A stretch of 64,000 bases of DNA from assembly GCA_013399305.1 (NCBI GenBank), contig VXAI01000083.1, forward strand, positions 3,412,959-3,476,958, read 5' to 3'. The position numbers and the translations under genes are program-made. Of the stretch, positions 10,001-23,600 are shown in pieces (within the stretch, counting starts at the first letter, position 1; each line of letters starts with the position of its first letter). The DNA comes from Rostratula benghalensis. Taxonomy: Eukaryota; Chordata; Aves; Charadriiformes; Rostratulidae. Below the pieces are notes generated by a model. That model made no database searches, was not told the DNA's origin, and saw only the letters and a list, made by a program, of their open reading frames with translations.

Positions 10001-12489
10001 ACTTAAACTGTTGGATGACAGATAGCAAAAGAAGCACAAAGCAATGTAAAATACCTCAAATAATTGCTGCTCCGTTTATACCGTCAAAGTTCCAGCAAAA
10101 AATTAACCACACAGGTGTGATGTAGAAGGGCAAAAACCAAAACCAAAACATAACCCTGACTTTATGCTTTAAAGTGCTTTAAAAGTTCTTTAAATCTTTT
10201 TGCATATTTTAGTTTCTTAAATCCACCTAGTAGGGTTTTTTCCCACCTTATCATTAGGATTTCATTTACTGTCTCTTGCCTTCTATAGTGATTTGTTTTC
10301 TATTGTTTAATTTTCTTTAAATGCCATGAGAATACTATAAATTCTCCATCAGAATGTAAAATGCTCAGTTTCTAAAGTGCCTTTTCAAACTCAAGCTTGT
10401 AAATATGTACTTTTTTTTTTTCATTTTGGTCTTTAATTGTTGGATTAATCTATGTGAACATGCTTAAGTTTTTACCACAAAATTAATTAAAATATTCTCA
10501 GTAGCATTCCCAAAGTTTATCTCCTGTGGACTGCAAACAGGATCACTGTAACTGTTCCAGGAAGGACTGAAGGTGGTAGGTGTGGGGATGAGGAGTTCCC
10601 AGCATAGCAATTTCCTTCTATTTGTTCTTATTTTACTCATGACACTTCCAACAGTATTTTAGCACTGAAATACACATTCATTCGTAAGATATTTATACAA
10701 AAGTGGATTATTTTTTTTTATCTTTCATTTAAAGCCAATCCACTTTGATCAGTTTAATTTTGCTCTCCATACATAATTGAAATATCTTCATAAGTAATTT
10801 TGTATTATTACATACTTCAAATTTACCCCTTTCTGGGTTTCTTTTATTGTTAGCCCTGATTCTACAAGTTCTCTGGAATTAATTTTAAGCTTCGATGTCT
10901 CAGGTATATTCGAGAAGTATAATTCTTTTGTCATTTTCTTTCTTTTCACTCAATAACCCCCAATCTATTATAAGGTTTTATTGAGTCTGTTAAAAAAGAT
11001 GGCAAGGTCTCAACTAAAAAAAGAAAAAAGGATCCTTAGAATAGACGATCAAGACTTTTGTGTTAACATTTACAGGACAACTAAAGCACATCTTCAGAAG
11101 CATTTTAAGCCAGCAATTTGCTAGTCCTTTTCCAAGAGTAAACAGGATAATGTTTTGCTCAAACCCTGTATTAACATTTACACAATCTTTTTCACATTAC
11201 AAATAGGATCAATCAGTTTTCTTCAATACATCTAGATGTGAGCACCAATTAAGTGACCTCACTTTATCATAGCCTGTAGCGGCAACAGGCAGTACAACCA
11301 AGCAAGAGCAGACAATTTCAAAATCACTAACTACCTTACTGAAACTAGGACAACTTATCATTTCCAACCATCACCTTACCTGTACTTGTGATATTAATAA
11401 AAAAACTATCCAATCAGTGTTCACGGTTTGGTTTTAGTTTTTATTTCTAATCTCATGTGTTTTCTGAATAATAATAAAACCTGAAAAAGCAATTGCTGTG
11501 CTGAACTTTAATTTTCAAATCAGCTTACTGTAGAAAAGACATCAAAGAAAAAAAGAGGCTTGAACAGCAGCTAACTCTACTTAGTCATCCCATAAATTCT
11601 TTTTCAGAGTTCTACCCCTTAATAATAACCCTTAAGACAAGGATTTAGAAACAAGGTCAAATAAACACCTAATGGTGGTATATCCTTGTAGTATTTCCTA
11701 CATTTCTCCTAACGTTTTATATAGGCAGAAAATTATTAGAAACAAAACTAGGCAGTATTTTACAAGCTCTGTGATACTTGTATCGAATTGGCAATACATC
11801 ACATGAGCACACATCTCATATGACTACTAAACCCTAATATGATAAAGTGATAATTTAATGTCAGAAGGAAAGTGGTCATATTTGTATTCATTAACTCACA
11901 GCTTCTGAGAATTTGTCTTTCATTTGGTTGACTGATGTCTCAAGAGTTTGGAAGTGCCTTAACCAAACCCTCTTCATTCTTTCATGACAGAGGATAAGCT
12001 AAATGCTTCTTTTATTTTACTTCTGCAGTTTTTTAAATGCAACCTCTTTTAAATTCATCCAATACTTTCATTTTATAAAAATCTACTCTATTCTTTCGTT
12101 ATAGTCAGCAGCTAAGAAAGGTTAACATGGTTCATCTATTTGCCTATGCAGAAGAGATAACTTCTGATTTCTGGCTTCCATTTATGTTCATCTCTGAGGC
12201 ACAGTGGCACTAAAGAATTGCCTCCTAAATAATCTGAAGAAATAATTCCTAGATCTGGTGTAAATTAGAGTATAATGAAACCACAGAACTAGATCAAAGC
12301 CAGACTGTCCTCCTGAGCAATAATTTAATTGATTCCAGTGGAAGAGAAATTATGAAGAATTAAGCAGTTGTCCAAGATAAGACAACAAAAGAATATTTCT
12401 CTGTGGCTATCACAGCTGAGACAATGAACCTCAGATTCACAACAAAACAAGAATATCCCATGCTGTCTTTTGCCATATATTCTGATATT
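7016..12489. other. AT-rich non-coding DNA, nothing recognised
   Basis: Short frames at 7158-7388 (-) and 8278-8505 (-) have no recognisable domain. Simple tracts only: an A/C-rich CAAAAACCAAAACCAAAAC at 10131-10149, T11 at 10411-10421 and A-rich AAAAAAAGAAAAAAGG near 11016. No transposon end, RNA gene or gene fragment was identified. Confidence 0.6.
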
Positions 12490-13857
12490 CCTTCTCCAAG
12501 TGATAAAGGAGTCAACAAGGAGAGGTGCCACGCCGGACCTTGCTCTCACCAACAAGGAGGGTCTAGTGGGGAATGTGAAGCTCAAGGATAGCCTTGACTA
12601 CAGTGATCATGACCCTTAGAGAAGCACTCCGAGCTCACAACCTACCCTCGATTCATAAGGGCAGACTTTAGCCTTTTCAGGGATCGGCTTGGAAGAGTCC
12701 CATGGGATATCAGCCCTGGAAGAAAGAGGGACCCAGGGAAACTGATTAATACTGAAGGATCACCTCTACCAAGTTCAGAAGTGATGCATCTCAACTAAGA
12801 GAAGTCAGGCAAAAATGCCAGGAGGCCTGCATGGATGAAAAAGGAGCTCCTGAATAAACTCAGCCCCAAAACGGAAACCTACAGAGGGTGGAAGAAAGGA
12901 CAGGTAGCCTGAGAGGAAGAAGTTGTCTGAGTAGCCAGGGGTCAGGTTAGGAAAGCTAAAGCCCTGTTAAAATTAAGTGTGGACAGGGACATCAGAGGCA
13001 ACCTACAGGTATGTCAGAGATAAAAGCAAGACTAGGGAAAACGTGGGCCCTCTCTGGAAAGAAGTGGGAGACTTTGTCATGCAGGAAAAGGCTGAGTTAC
13101 TCAACAACTTTTTAGCCTTGGTCTTCACTGCAAGTGTTTTAGCTACAATGCACAAGTTGCATGAAGCAAAGGCAGGGATTGGGAGATTGAAGAACTGCCC
13201 ACAGTAGGAGAAGATCAGATTTGAAACCATATGAGGAACCAGAAGGGGAAATAATCCATTGGTCCTTGTGGGATGCACCTATGAGTCCTGACATAACTGG
13301 TGGATGAAGATGCTAAACCACTACCCATCACATTTGAGAAGCTGTGGCGGTGCAGTGAAGTTCCCACTGACTGGAAAAGGGGAAACATAACCCCCATTTT
13401 GTAGAAAAGGGAAAAAGACCTGGGGCCAGTCAGTCTGGAGGGACTGAGTGTATCCTCAGCAAGTTTGCCAATCACACCGAGCTGTGTGGTGCAGTTGACA
13501 CCACGCATTGGAGGGAAGGGACGCCATAAAGAGGAATCTTGACAGGCTTGAGAGGTGGGCCCATGCAAACCTTGTGAAGTTCAACCAGGCTGAGTGCAAG
13601 GTTCTGCTTCTGCACATATGTCAGGGCAGTCCCAAGGACAGATACAGGTTGGGCAGAGAATGGATTGAGAGCAGCCCTGAGGAGAAGGACTTGGGAGTGT
13701 TGGTGGATAAGAAGCTTAATATGAGCAGGTAATATGCACTCACAGCCCAGAAAGCCACGTGCATCCTGGGCTGCATCAAGAGAAAAGTGGCCAGCAATTT
13801 TGGGGAAGTAGTTCTGCCCCTCTGCTCTGCTCTGGTAAGACCCCACCTGCCCACCAT
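12490..13857 (+). mobile_element. CR1 LINE remnant, ORF2 fragment, 5'- and 3'-truncated
   Basis: CR1 is a non-LTR retrotransposon whose ORF2 carries an endonuclease and a reverse transcriptase. This copy starts in the endonuclease C-terminus (QVIKESTRRG, then LALTNKEGLVG at 12497-12600). It continues through the linker (RPAWMKKELLNK near 12823) and the RT N-terminal side ([17 protein letters not shown], 13010-13060). It jumps near 13435 from just after the GKK region to the catalytic region, then runs to ALVR near 13850. The whole RT fingers/palm segment between is missing. The usual F-A-D-D catalytic pair reads F-A-N-H at about 13464-13475. There are many stops and frameshifts. The C-terminal domain and 3' end are absent, unusual for CR1, which normally keeps its 3' end. 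An old, dead copy. Confidence 0.93.
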
Positions 13858-15227
13858 TTCAAGAATCTCTAAAATTACTATAATTTTAATAGATTTTCAG
13901 GATTTTTCAGGCAACGGCACTGTATAGAAAAATCTACTACAAAATTCAATATAATAGCAGATACACTTAATTCAGAAAGACTGAATTATATGTTGAGACA
14001 TTTGATAGTTGGAAACAACTGAATGATTTTCAGTTCACTATTCTTAGCACATATACTTAGAATTTGAGAATGGTTTCCACTGAGAGGAGTCTCTGAAGAG
14101 TAATTTAAATGTTTGGTGGGATGGTGATGCAATTTGATAGCAGAAGTTTTTGTTTGCTTTGTTAATCACTTTTTAATTGCACTGCATTCCTCTCTTTGAT
14201 AGATAAATTTGCATTACAGAACACAGTAGAACAAGAACCCTGAATGTTATTAGTTTGGTATGAATTAACATACTTTACTTCTAATTCCACTAAACTGCTC
14301 AGTTTCTCAAAAATTTTAATCAGTTGCTCACCCTACACCTAGAAGCAGACCCACTGAGGTAAGATGAGCAGGATGCAGACCTTGCACTAAAATATCTGTT
14401 TATTAATTTTACTCTTTAAACAGTTTGACATAATAGAAAGCATCCTTCATTGCTCTCAATTAGTAAGAAAATCACAGTACAGGCTTTTGTTTGTACTCTA
14501 TCAGAGCATCAAACAGATATTAATTTCAGTATTTGCTAGCTCTGGATTATTCCAGATTTTACCAAACCCATAAAATCAACAGTGCTTTTAGGTGATAAGT
14601 ATGGACTATTCAAAGTTTGAGGTTTTCATCATGTGACAGTTGCCTTAAAGCAAATATTTCTTTAACCAAAAAAACCCCCTATTTTCTTCAAACTGTGATT
14701 GTTTCAAATACCTTCCTGTTTTTCATGTAACAGGATTTCTTTAGTTCAAAGAAAAAGTACATGTGCAAGAAGTGGAATGCCATTGAGAGGTTGTGTCATT
14801 AAGGCTGCCAAATACATGAGATAGATATCCAAATCTCTGCAGATCTATCTGACTGGAAATCTGATTTTTCCAGAAATCACTGGAAACATAACCTGCTCTA
14901 TTCACTATAAAGAAATACATCTTGCATCGCTGACATGTTCCCTCTACTCTACCCCTCCTTCTTCCGCCTTAGAGGAGATAACCCCATCAGATTACAAGGT
15001 AAAACAGCCTTTGAGACTTTATCTCAGACGATACCATGATTGTGGCAAAGGCCATGATGATGCCACTGAATTTGCATGTTTTAGGCTATGTATATTCATC
15101 TTCTGGAGGGATACCTGTGTTATCAGACACTGAGTGTCTGAAATGGCTCAAGGGCAGTTTGCTACGGAGCATTCTGTATAGACTGGTCATACCCACGCTG
15201 TGTTGTATCGGCCTGGTATTCCTTATG

Positions 15228-15269
15228 CACCCTTAAACCTCTAAGACACACCCTTAAACCTCTAAGACA
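15228..15269 (+). repeat. Perfect 21-bp tandem pair
   Basis: A 21-base unit starting CACCCTTAAACCTCTAAG occurs twice with no spacer and no difference (15228-15248 and 15249-15269). A recent slippage or short duplication, with no feature attached. Confidence 0.9.
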
Positions 15270-18200
15270 TGCTACTATTTTTTGTGATGTGGAGGGTTTT
15301 TTCTGCTCAAAGTGAATGATAATCTGCCACAATGGCATTTTATCGTATGATGCTGAAAGGAGGGCCTCATGACAGATGAGGGTTATCGCAAGTGCAAAGC
15401 CTGCTGGACGGATCCTGCAGGACACAGGCAGCCAAATCAGGCTCGGATGAACTATTCACCAAAATTCATCTGGAATCTGCCCTTAAGGGAAGGAGTCATC
15501 TCGTTCTGAGAAGCTCAGCAATACAGTAATAAACACAAGGTGTTGCTCGGCAGGAGAAGGGGACAGGGAACAAACCAGTCAGTTCAGGTAGACATGGATT
15601 CACTACTGACAGTTAACTAGCAGCTGAGAAGAGTTATTGAGGAAAAGATATTTTGCTAAATATCGTTAAATGTGTAAACACTCTACTAAGAGGAGAAAAG
15701 CTATTTCCAGTGCAATTATGAACTCTGCACCATTGACTGTGCTCTTACAGAGTGCTTTCTGTATCTGAGAATGCCCCATATCTACACCTGGTACAAGACT
15801 ACAATATGCCATCTATGATGCTTTCATGAATAATTAAAGCTTATATTAGCAACTTTTGCTGCAATATTTGCATTCACACAATTCTTTAGTTATGAGGTAT
15901 CGTTTTTTTAGCCTTATTCTAATTCACCTGAATGTCTTTCAGAGTACAGATGGAGGTCAGTACAGTTATAAGCTTTCATCCTCTCTAAGCTCGTAATAGT
16001 CTTATGACATTAAGGTATGTACTTAAAGACTTGATTGTTGGCTTTCATTTACTTAATATCTTGGCAAGTTTGCAGTACTGCCACAAAATCTGTTTAGTAG
16101 CAAAGCACACAACTGTTCTGCTTTTTAAGCTAGGCTTATTTATATAAATTTATTCCATGGCCTGCTCATCTTATTTTAATGGCCAGATGTTCTTTTCTCT
16201 TCACTTCTTAATAAACAAATACCCGTAACTAACCAGACATTCTCAAAGTTCTTCATCCGCATGGCTTTGAATTTTTCCACCATATTTTTTTTTCCTTTTT
16301 GGCTCCTTTCTTCTATGAATTGTTAAGGGCACTAAAGGCATTTCCAACATAAAAATATCCATTTGAAAGAGGTGGACAGAAGTACATTAAAACCCTGCTC
16401 TCAGAAGCAGTTTACTTCAGTATCTAACTGCAAGCTCACCACTTTTTCTAAAGTGAGCCTGACATCTGCTTTTGTTTACCATTTGGTAATGACATGAATT
16501 CATATTAAAAGGATGAAACAAAATTTAAATATAAGTACTCCTTTAAATGCACTGGATGGAGAATATAGCATTTTCCAGATATTCATCTCCTTACAGTTTA
16601 CATGGAGGCTAGATGATGGCTTAGTTACATTACAAACATTTGGGTTTGCTGTTTGGTTTACAGAAACAATTCTGTGGAAAACAGTTCATACAAAATGCCA
16701 AACCACAAAACAAGTCCTTGCACTTCTAATGCAACAATTCTGACCAGTTTTAGTTCAGAATGTAAGCATTCCTTTAAAGAGAAGCAAATGGCTACATTCT
16801 TTACCAGTTAGGCTAAAATTCACTGTGAAACAGGAAAAGAGATATTGTAAAAGATGATGAAAAGAGCACAGACTCATAGCAACAATCCAACTTTGTGAAC
16901 ACAGAAGTAGATTTCCAAAAATCCCAAATAAAATATGTTAGAAATATTTAAATTCAGGACTGTATTTGTTCCTACCTTTCATATTTGTATAACCCAGGAT
17001 GTGTTCCCACTTCCTCTAAATTATTTGGGACTGAGGCTTTTGCAAAGACCATCTGCCCAGCATTGTCATTCTGCCTCGGAAAAGCCTACAGACATTAATA
17101 CTCATGATCAGAATTCAAAGTATCTGTATTCTAAGAGTAAGATGAAAGTACTACAGTTCTGTCTAAATGGCATTTTCAGAAATGGTCTTTACTTAGTAAA
17201 ATGTGTTTTGCTGAATTACAGAAATTTACCACTGACAACCCATTTGTAAAGTTCATTAAGATGACTCCATTGTAATCTATTCTATGTAAAATTAAAATAG
17301 AAACTGAAGTAGCAATACAAAATCATTTAATTTAGCATGATTTCTCCTGTCCTATTTCACTTGCTCATATACACTGGATATTTTTAAAAAACGTCCACAA
17401 CAACATCTAGACAGAGCTGCACTCATCTGTTCTGATCTTGCAGGACCACAACTCGTTTCAAGCTTGTGAAGTGTGGTTTATCCAAATTACTCGCACACAT
17501 GACTGGTCCAGAGGCAGAAGCAACACCAAGTGCCAACTGAAATCCTAGATTTAACAGTTCAGGCAAAATCCCAGAGACAATGGTAGTTGAGGCTGCTCAG
17601 CCTATTATACTGCATGGCTCAGTCTTTGAGGTGGGAGACTGCCAACTGTTAGGGCACGAAAGTTCCTAATGCTTGAGTCATTCATGTGGTAAAGCTGAGA
17701 GCCACAAGATGCCACTCACCATTCCTTTCATCCCTTTGGAAAGGTTTTGGCTGCAATAAGAAATAAAAAAGAGGGAAGCACAGAAATAATGAACCATATG
17801 CAAAACCAGCAAGAGCAATTTACTCCCATTCTAACACTTTTCACGTCAGAAATAGAAGGCATTGTGTACTGCTCTCAAAGGTGCTGATCACAGAGCCCTG
17901 AGAATCAAAGTCACTGATGTGCTTGAAAGATGTTAGGCACCCAGTTAAAATTGTTTCCAAGTACCTTTTAGTGTCTGGGCATCATGTATGGAGTGGTATC
18001 CCCGAAATTAATAACGTTCCCTAACCATAAAATCTCAGTATTGTATATTCTGATTAATGGTTTGGCAACTGACAATTCAGAAAGCTGATCAGCTGAAAAG
18101 CAGCTTAGAATCAGTTTAACTCAAGCTTGGGGACTGAGGAGAGTTTGTATCGCCTGCAATTAGCCAAGGGGCTATCATGGTATCACTTAACGATGAGGAA

Positions 18201-19705
18201 AGCAGAACATTCGGTTCGGGTCTCTGTAGGAAGTTACTTCTTGAAGTCTCTTCAGGGTGTACACAGCTCATTCATTTTGACAGGAGATGTACTATTATTA
18301 TTTGATTAGCATATCATAAGCAAATCCTGGGAGCCCGCAGTTACAGAAGCCTGCTGAAGTATGCTTTCATCAAACCTTGGTTCGTCACAACATTAAAACT
18401 GAAGGACAAGACGGGTAGAGCAATTTGTTCAAAGTTAGCAATCATCCAGAAAGCATTAATCCACTTCCTACCTCTTGCTCCAGGTTCTTCCAGTCAGGTT
18501 TCTAACTAGCAGCCTCTCTACACAAAAATGGATCTTTTAAAATATTAAATGGTTGAAATATAAACTCATATTATTTTGCTTATTTGCAGCTTACTAATTC
18601 TTCCTCTTATAATCACTTTTGAAACTTTCCAAACAGAAGGAAGGCAATTACCAAGGCTCCTAATTTTACAGGAATATCATCAAGAGGAAAATACCATGGA
18701 AGACAGAAAGAAGAATTATTCTATTAGATTTTATTCTCTCATTTCGACAGCCATATTTAAGGAACAAAAAAAGTAATTTGAGTATTATGCAAAACGTAAG
18801 AGAAGGACAATGCAATCATAGAAGACCTCAAGCATTGATTTAATCCTCAACATTTTAATTACAGATTTCATAAATTAATTTTGATTCTTCCTGAAAAGTT
18901 CTTCATGGACTGTGTTCTGAGGTAATAATATCTGATATAATTTATAGTGTTACGGAAATTCTATTACAACTCTCATATGATTGCCTTCAGTGATCATAAT
19001 TACTCTCTTCTTAAATGTTGATCTACAGGTCTCATTTCAAATGAAGGTTAAAAGGCTAAAGCCAGGGTTAAGATGGTTCTCTTGGTCCTGGACACTAGGG
19101 AAATGCTCCTTCAACCCTAATGAAGAAACATGGAAATATCACAGGGAATAAAGACAAGTTAGTTTTTAGAATTTCCAGGCTTTGATTCAGAAGGAAGAAC
19201 TTTTCACAATTTGATTGCTCTCCAAAGCCTTGAATTACTAAAACCAGTACTTAGATTGTGATTGAAAGGAGAGGGCAAAAATGTTTCATGCTTAAGCCTT
19301 AAGGAAATAGTTAGGAGTCCTTGGTAAGAAGACTACATTATTAGGAGCAATGAAGACCTTTTCTCCCTTGACACTGGTACACACCCTAAAGCTTGCTTAA
19401 ATTTTAGCCTTTTCTTGGATCTTTGCCGTACTTACCAGCCTGCCACATTTTGCACGCTATGTCTGAAAAGTGAGAGTTCAGTTATGTAGACGATTTAGTC
19501 CTTTATCTTCAAACTACTCATGGTACTCAGAAAATACCAGAGCTAATTGTCTGCTTACACAAATTGTCTTTTTCATTCCTCTGCATCTAACTGATATGGA
19601 CGTAATTAACTCCATTAACTTTCACAGTCATATTCCATCACCACTTCGCCTTTTTCTTAAAAAAATATTTTATTAATACAAGTGAAAAAATATTTGGACC
19701 TCCAC

Positions 19706-19733
19706 TTTCTGGCAAGCCAGAAATATGGCTTGC
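19706..19733. repeat. Overlapping mutually exclusive hairpins
   Basis: TTTCTGGC pairs with GCCAGAAA (19706-19713 and 19716-19723, 2-base loop). The shared middle GCAAGCC (19712-19718) can instead pair with GGCTTGC (19727-19733). Both stems are perfect. No transcript is known, so this may be chance. Confidence 0.5.
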
Positions 19734-20576
19734 TATTTATGACATTATCCAAACCACAAGAGTTTGAGACACTCTCACATCAGATGATACACAGTGCATT
19801 TTAATTTCGATGAACACTTGTATTTGGAAGGATTTAGACTATCTCAGTGACTGCTGATTGACACAAAATTAAAAGGGAGAAAGAATGGCTTTGAAAGTAG
19901 TTGTGCATATATTTAACTTGGTGATGTACTGAGGGAATAAATGGACTGCCTCTCATGACCTATGTGGAAAGGCAGTAGAATAAAAATGTGGTTCTGCACT
20001 TAGCCTTTCCTTTTTTAATACCTGCTACATCTCAGATTTGCCACCTTTAGATGAATTGCTGCTCCTCCCATGCATAGTGCGAATTGTTTGATATATCTTT
20101 CAAGCAGCTGTTAAATCTGGGCTACAGTAAAGTCAGGTAATTTATCCTGAGTCAGGGGTGGCATGTCTCTGCTGCACCCAACAGCAGAACAGAAAGATGC
20201 AGGATTTTCAGTTTTGCTTACTATTAGGAAAAGGGCAGTTATTTCACAATTTAATTAGAGAAAAATTATTTCCTATCATATGACCAACCTTGGCTGGTAA
20301 AAAAAAGAAGGTGTGGTCCTAACACTAACCAGCTTACTGGCTCTTAAGGGAAAATATGTAATCCCTCTTCCCATATTTAGCTGGATTCATTTTCCATACG
20401 GATATACACATGACTGTACTAGAACACAACTGTCCATGAGAAATGCTTTTCCAGAGGCAGCAAATTTAGTGCCTTTATAACAAATTCCATTTTTGCATTG
20501 ATTGGATATTGCATATATTTTATATCTATCTTATTTTTAGAGGTGATGTATAGTATTTCAGTATATTATATATTAT

Positions 20577-20606
20577 TTTTTTGCCTATATATATATATAA
20601 GGCAAA
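20577..20606. repeat. (TA)n tract inside an inverted repeat
   Basis: A TA run (about 20586-20599) sits between TTTTGCC on the left and GGCAAAA on the right. The locus can therefore fold into a long AT-rich hairpin or cruciform with one bulge. It follows more AT-only DNA from 20510. Confidence 0.7.
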
Positions 20607-23600
20607 ATTAAATAAGTCTAGAACTTCCATAATAGTCCATAACAAATATGTAAAGTTTATAAATAGATGAAGTTGACTGACACCTGGTCAAGTTCTTTTT
20701 AACTAACTCATCTGTTTTTTCTTTATGTGAAACCGCCAAAGCAAAACAGAAGAGGGTTTTTTTTTCAAATTCTAAACATTGATACACATGACAGACAGGT
20801 GCCATATGAGACTTTCTTTGACTGTTATCAAACCCTGCAGGAAAGGCCAAAAATTCAGGGAAGAAATGCTGTCTAGTCATTTCATGGGAACAGAGAGGCA
20901 CTGTACCAGTTCATGTTTAAAGAATTGTTGTTCAGTCCTCTTCCAGCTCCTAAAGGATGGGACGTATTTATATAGAGAAAAGAAAGTAATAGCCTTCCAC
21001 AGGAACCCCATGCCATCATCACTACATGACTGGCAGGATCACTGGCAGCTGCCCAGTCCTGACACAGCTGTACAGCTATGGACTAAGTATGAAGTACATT
21101 GGAAGTGATTTGCACTGCACACATTTAAACCCTAAGTGCTTAAACAATACTGTCACTTTTTCAGTATATCTTGCTAGATATGCCCTCTGACACAGTTAGT
21201 TTTTCTAAAAACCTCAAAGTAAAAAATGCAGGATGTAGCAATCCCTTCAATGTTAAAAGCTTTAGTTCTGAGCCTTTCATTAGTATACAGAAGGTGAGCC
21301 TCTAATTACTAATCTTTCACAGTCTGTAGCACCCTAGGGCTTCCAAACATCCTGGTGAAGGCAGGAAGGATGTTTCAGACTTCATTTCAATTCCCTTAAA
21401 CTTTTGTCAGCAGCCTCATTTCAAATGGAAACTGCTCAGTGCTGCTCAGCTGCAATATCTCAGCTTCTAAGCTAGACCAGCCCTGAAAAAAACCCACCCT
21501 CATTAAAAAGAGATGGGCATGAAATAAGACTCAGCTTCAAAAACCTCTAAACTACTGCAACACTGAGAGATGAATATAAACTTTTGGGGCTTTTCTATAT
21601 CACAAAGACATCTGCCCATAAAAACACTTTATGCACACTGTGGATGGTGAACAGGAGGAAAACACAGATCTGGAGGATTATGCGTGAGGGTTGTACCACT
21701 GCCGCCTTCTGGTCCTTTGCAGTGCTGCTACACACAGCCCACAGCCACATGCTTTGGGGCTTGCCTTTCTGAAAGCTTCTCCTTCCACCTTTATTTCACC
21801 AGAAGGAAATGTTTCTCAAAATTCAACAAATCACAACATAACTGGCTATTTTGCAGACTGGCAGAAAGTTATTTGCAAGTTCTATATTCCTGTGAGGTGG
21901 GCACTTTCACCTGCTTCCTCTTTGCCTCTTCTTTACAAGTTGGTTTTTGGACACCATTACAAATGCCCTGATATTTCAGTCTAGACTCAAGCATACTTAA
22001 AGGTAATCCTCCATAAACCAGGGCAAATTTCATTGATATATGAAATATGTAAGTATAATTGATGGCTATTCCTAGCAAAGACACCTTAGATGATTAAATG
22101 ATATTTCTACTTCATTCTTAATTCACAACTGATTATTACATGTGCAGTTACTCACGTTATCCTTCCCAAATTGAAAAATGAGGTAACAAGATCAAAAACC
22201 TCTTAACCAATGCCAAGGAAGAGACACATAGATATTGCACTGAAACCACAGAAAAGGCATCCATTCTGATCTTCATGTTTTAAACTGAACGTTCAAAACA
22301 GCTTTTGTCATTCCTGTCACCTCTCAATGTAAATTCTCAAAATCAAATAGTATTTTAGCCATTTAGGAGAGAAAAGTCTTTCTCTTGAAAAACTTATGAT
22401 GTAATGTGCCTTGTTGAGCTTTATCGGAAATGCATCACACTTTGTATGGCTGATGTACCATTTTCTGACATTTTATGAAGATATATTAATTAACACTGCA
22501 TAATATTGTGAAATCTGCAAGTAGAATTATTTTGAACTTTTCATTTTTTTCTTTTCAAAGTCAGTTAAATATTCCGAATGTATCTACCATGACAGATTAT
22601 ATTTGTTCAAAAAATTAAAAAAAAGACAAAACTGGAGCTCATTTTTTATTTTATTTAATAGAAAAAAAAAAAGAAGTTTTGCATTAGAAAGGCTGGTCTC
22701 TAAAGTCAATGATCTGCTGTTAAAGCACCATTGACATTGATAACACAAGTGAACCATAGTGTACTATACCTCATACTTAGTGTTCAGGGAAAACATGATC
22801 TCTAGCAGTTCTAAAGAGTAATTTTGATCTCTAGAGAGGAGTCTCAATGATCCCATTAACATTGATCACATTTGAAGAAGTCTCAGGCACGATACATTAT
22901 TAATACCACCTCTTTCTGTGTTTATTTTTTTTTTTAATAGTTTGAAAAGAAACAAAGGAAATTAGATAGAAATGTCTCCATTAAAATAACATAAGTGGTC
23001 AGACTAAAACCCACCAAAGACAGGAAATACAGAATTAAAAGTTGCTACTCTCACTGAGTGTCTCCAGGCATTAGGTGAATTTGTGTGCTATACTTTGTAA
23101 TATTGAATCTTGGCATAAGTTCAAAACAAGGTGACTAAAGAATGAGTCACCTCCTTCCTGCAGGTTTATGTCCAAATCTTAATGCATTTTTTGTGTATCA
23201 TACCAGTAAATATCTTCTAGTTTTCACTCCTTTAACACATGTGACTGTTCACAGGAATTTAGTCTTCTGTGAAAGACAAAATCAGGCTAAGAGTAAAAAA
23301 AAGCACAGTTCTCAAGGGATTCAATGGAAATACTTCACTTAGAATGCTTATCTCACAGGCTAAATATAACACTAAAAAATAGTAAAACATCTCAAAATCA
23401 GAATATATTACCTGACCAGATCTTATTTTTTTAAGTAGTGGAAAAGGATTGTAAAGGAACATTCCTGCTATTACGGTCTAAAGCTAGCTTCAGGATCCAG
23501 AGGCAACATTCATCTCAATTTATGCCAGCTCTAAATTTTCCAGCAAAACATTTCTTAAGTATTTCAAAAGAAGATGGAATCACCCATCTCCATGGACACC

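Larger units (their letters stand above)
13858..20560. other. AT-rich non-coding DNA with small repeats
   Basis: No recognised gene or element. Frames at 15036-15236 (+), 16513-16743 (+) and 16935-17249 (+) have no known domain. A slightly GC-richer stretch lies at 15360-15560. Small structures are listed separately: a 21-bp tandem pair at 15228, hairpins at 19706 and a microexon-like segment at 19436. Confidence 0.6.

Noticed and set aside
12403..12591. 62-codon plus frame at the start of the first CR1
   Set aside because: It overlaps the CR1 endonuclease tail in another frame. The recognisable CR1 peptide is in the frame of 12497.
13215..13857. Minus-strand frames of 78-124 codons
   Set aside because: Shadows of the plus-strand CR1 reverse-transcriptase sequence.
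15360..15560. Possible retroviral internal fragment in a GC-richer stretch
   Set aside because: No recognisable viral motif in any frame and no LTR nearby.
22610..22680. Retroposon tail in an A-rich stretch
   Set aside because: Mixed A and T runs without an element body or target duplication; plain low complexity.
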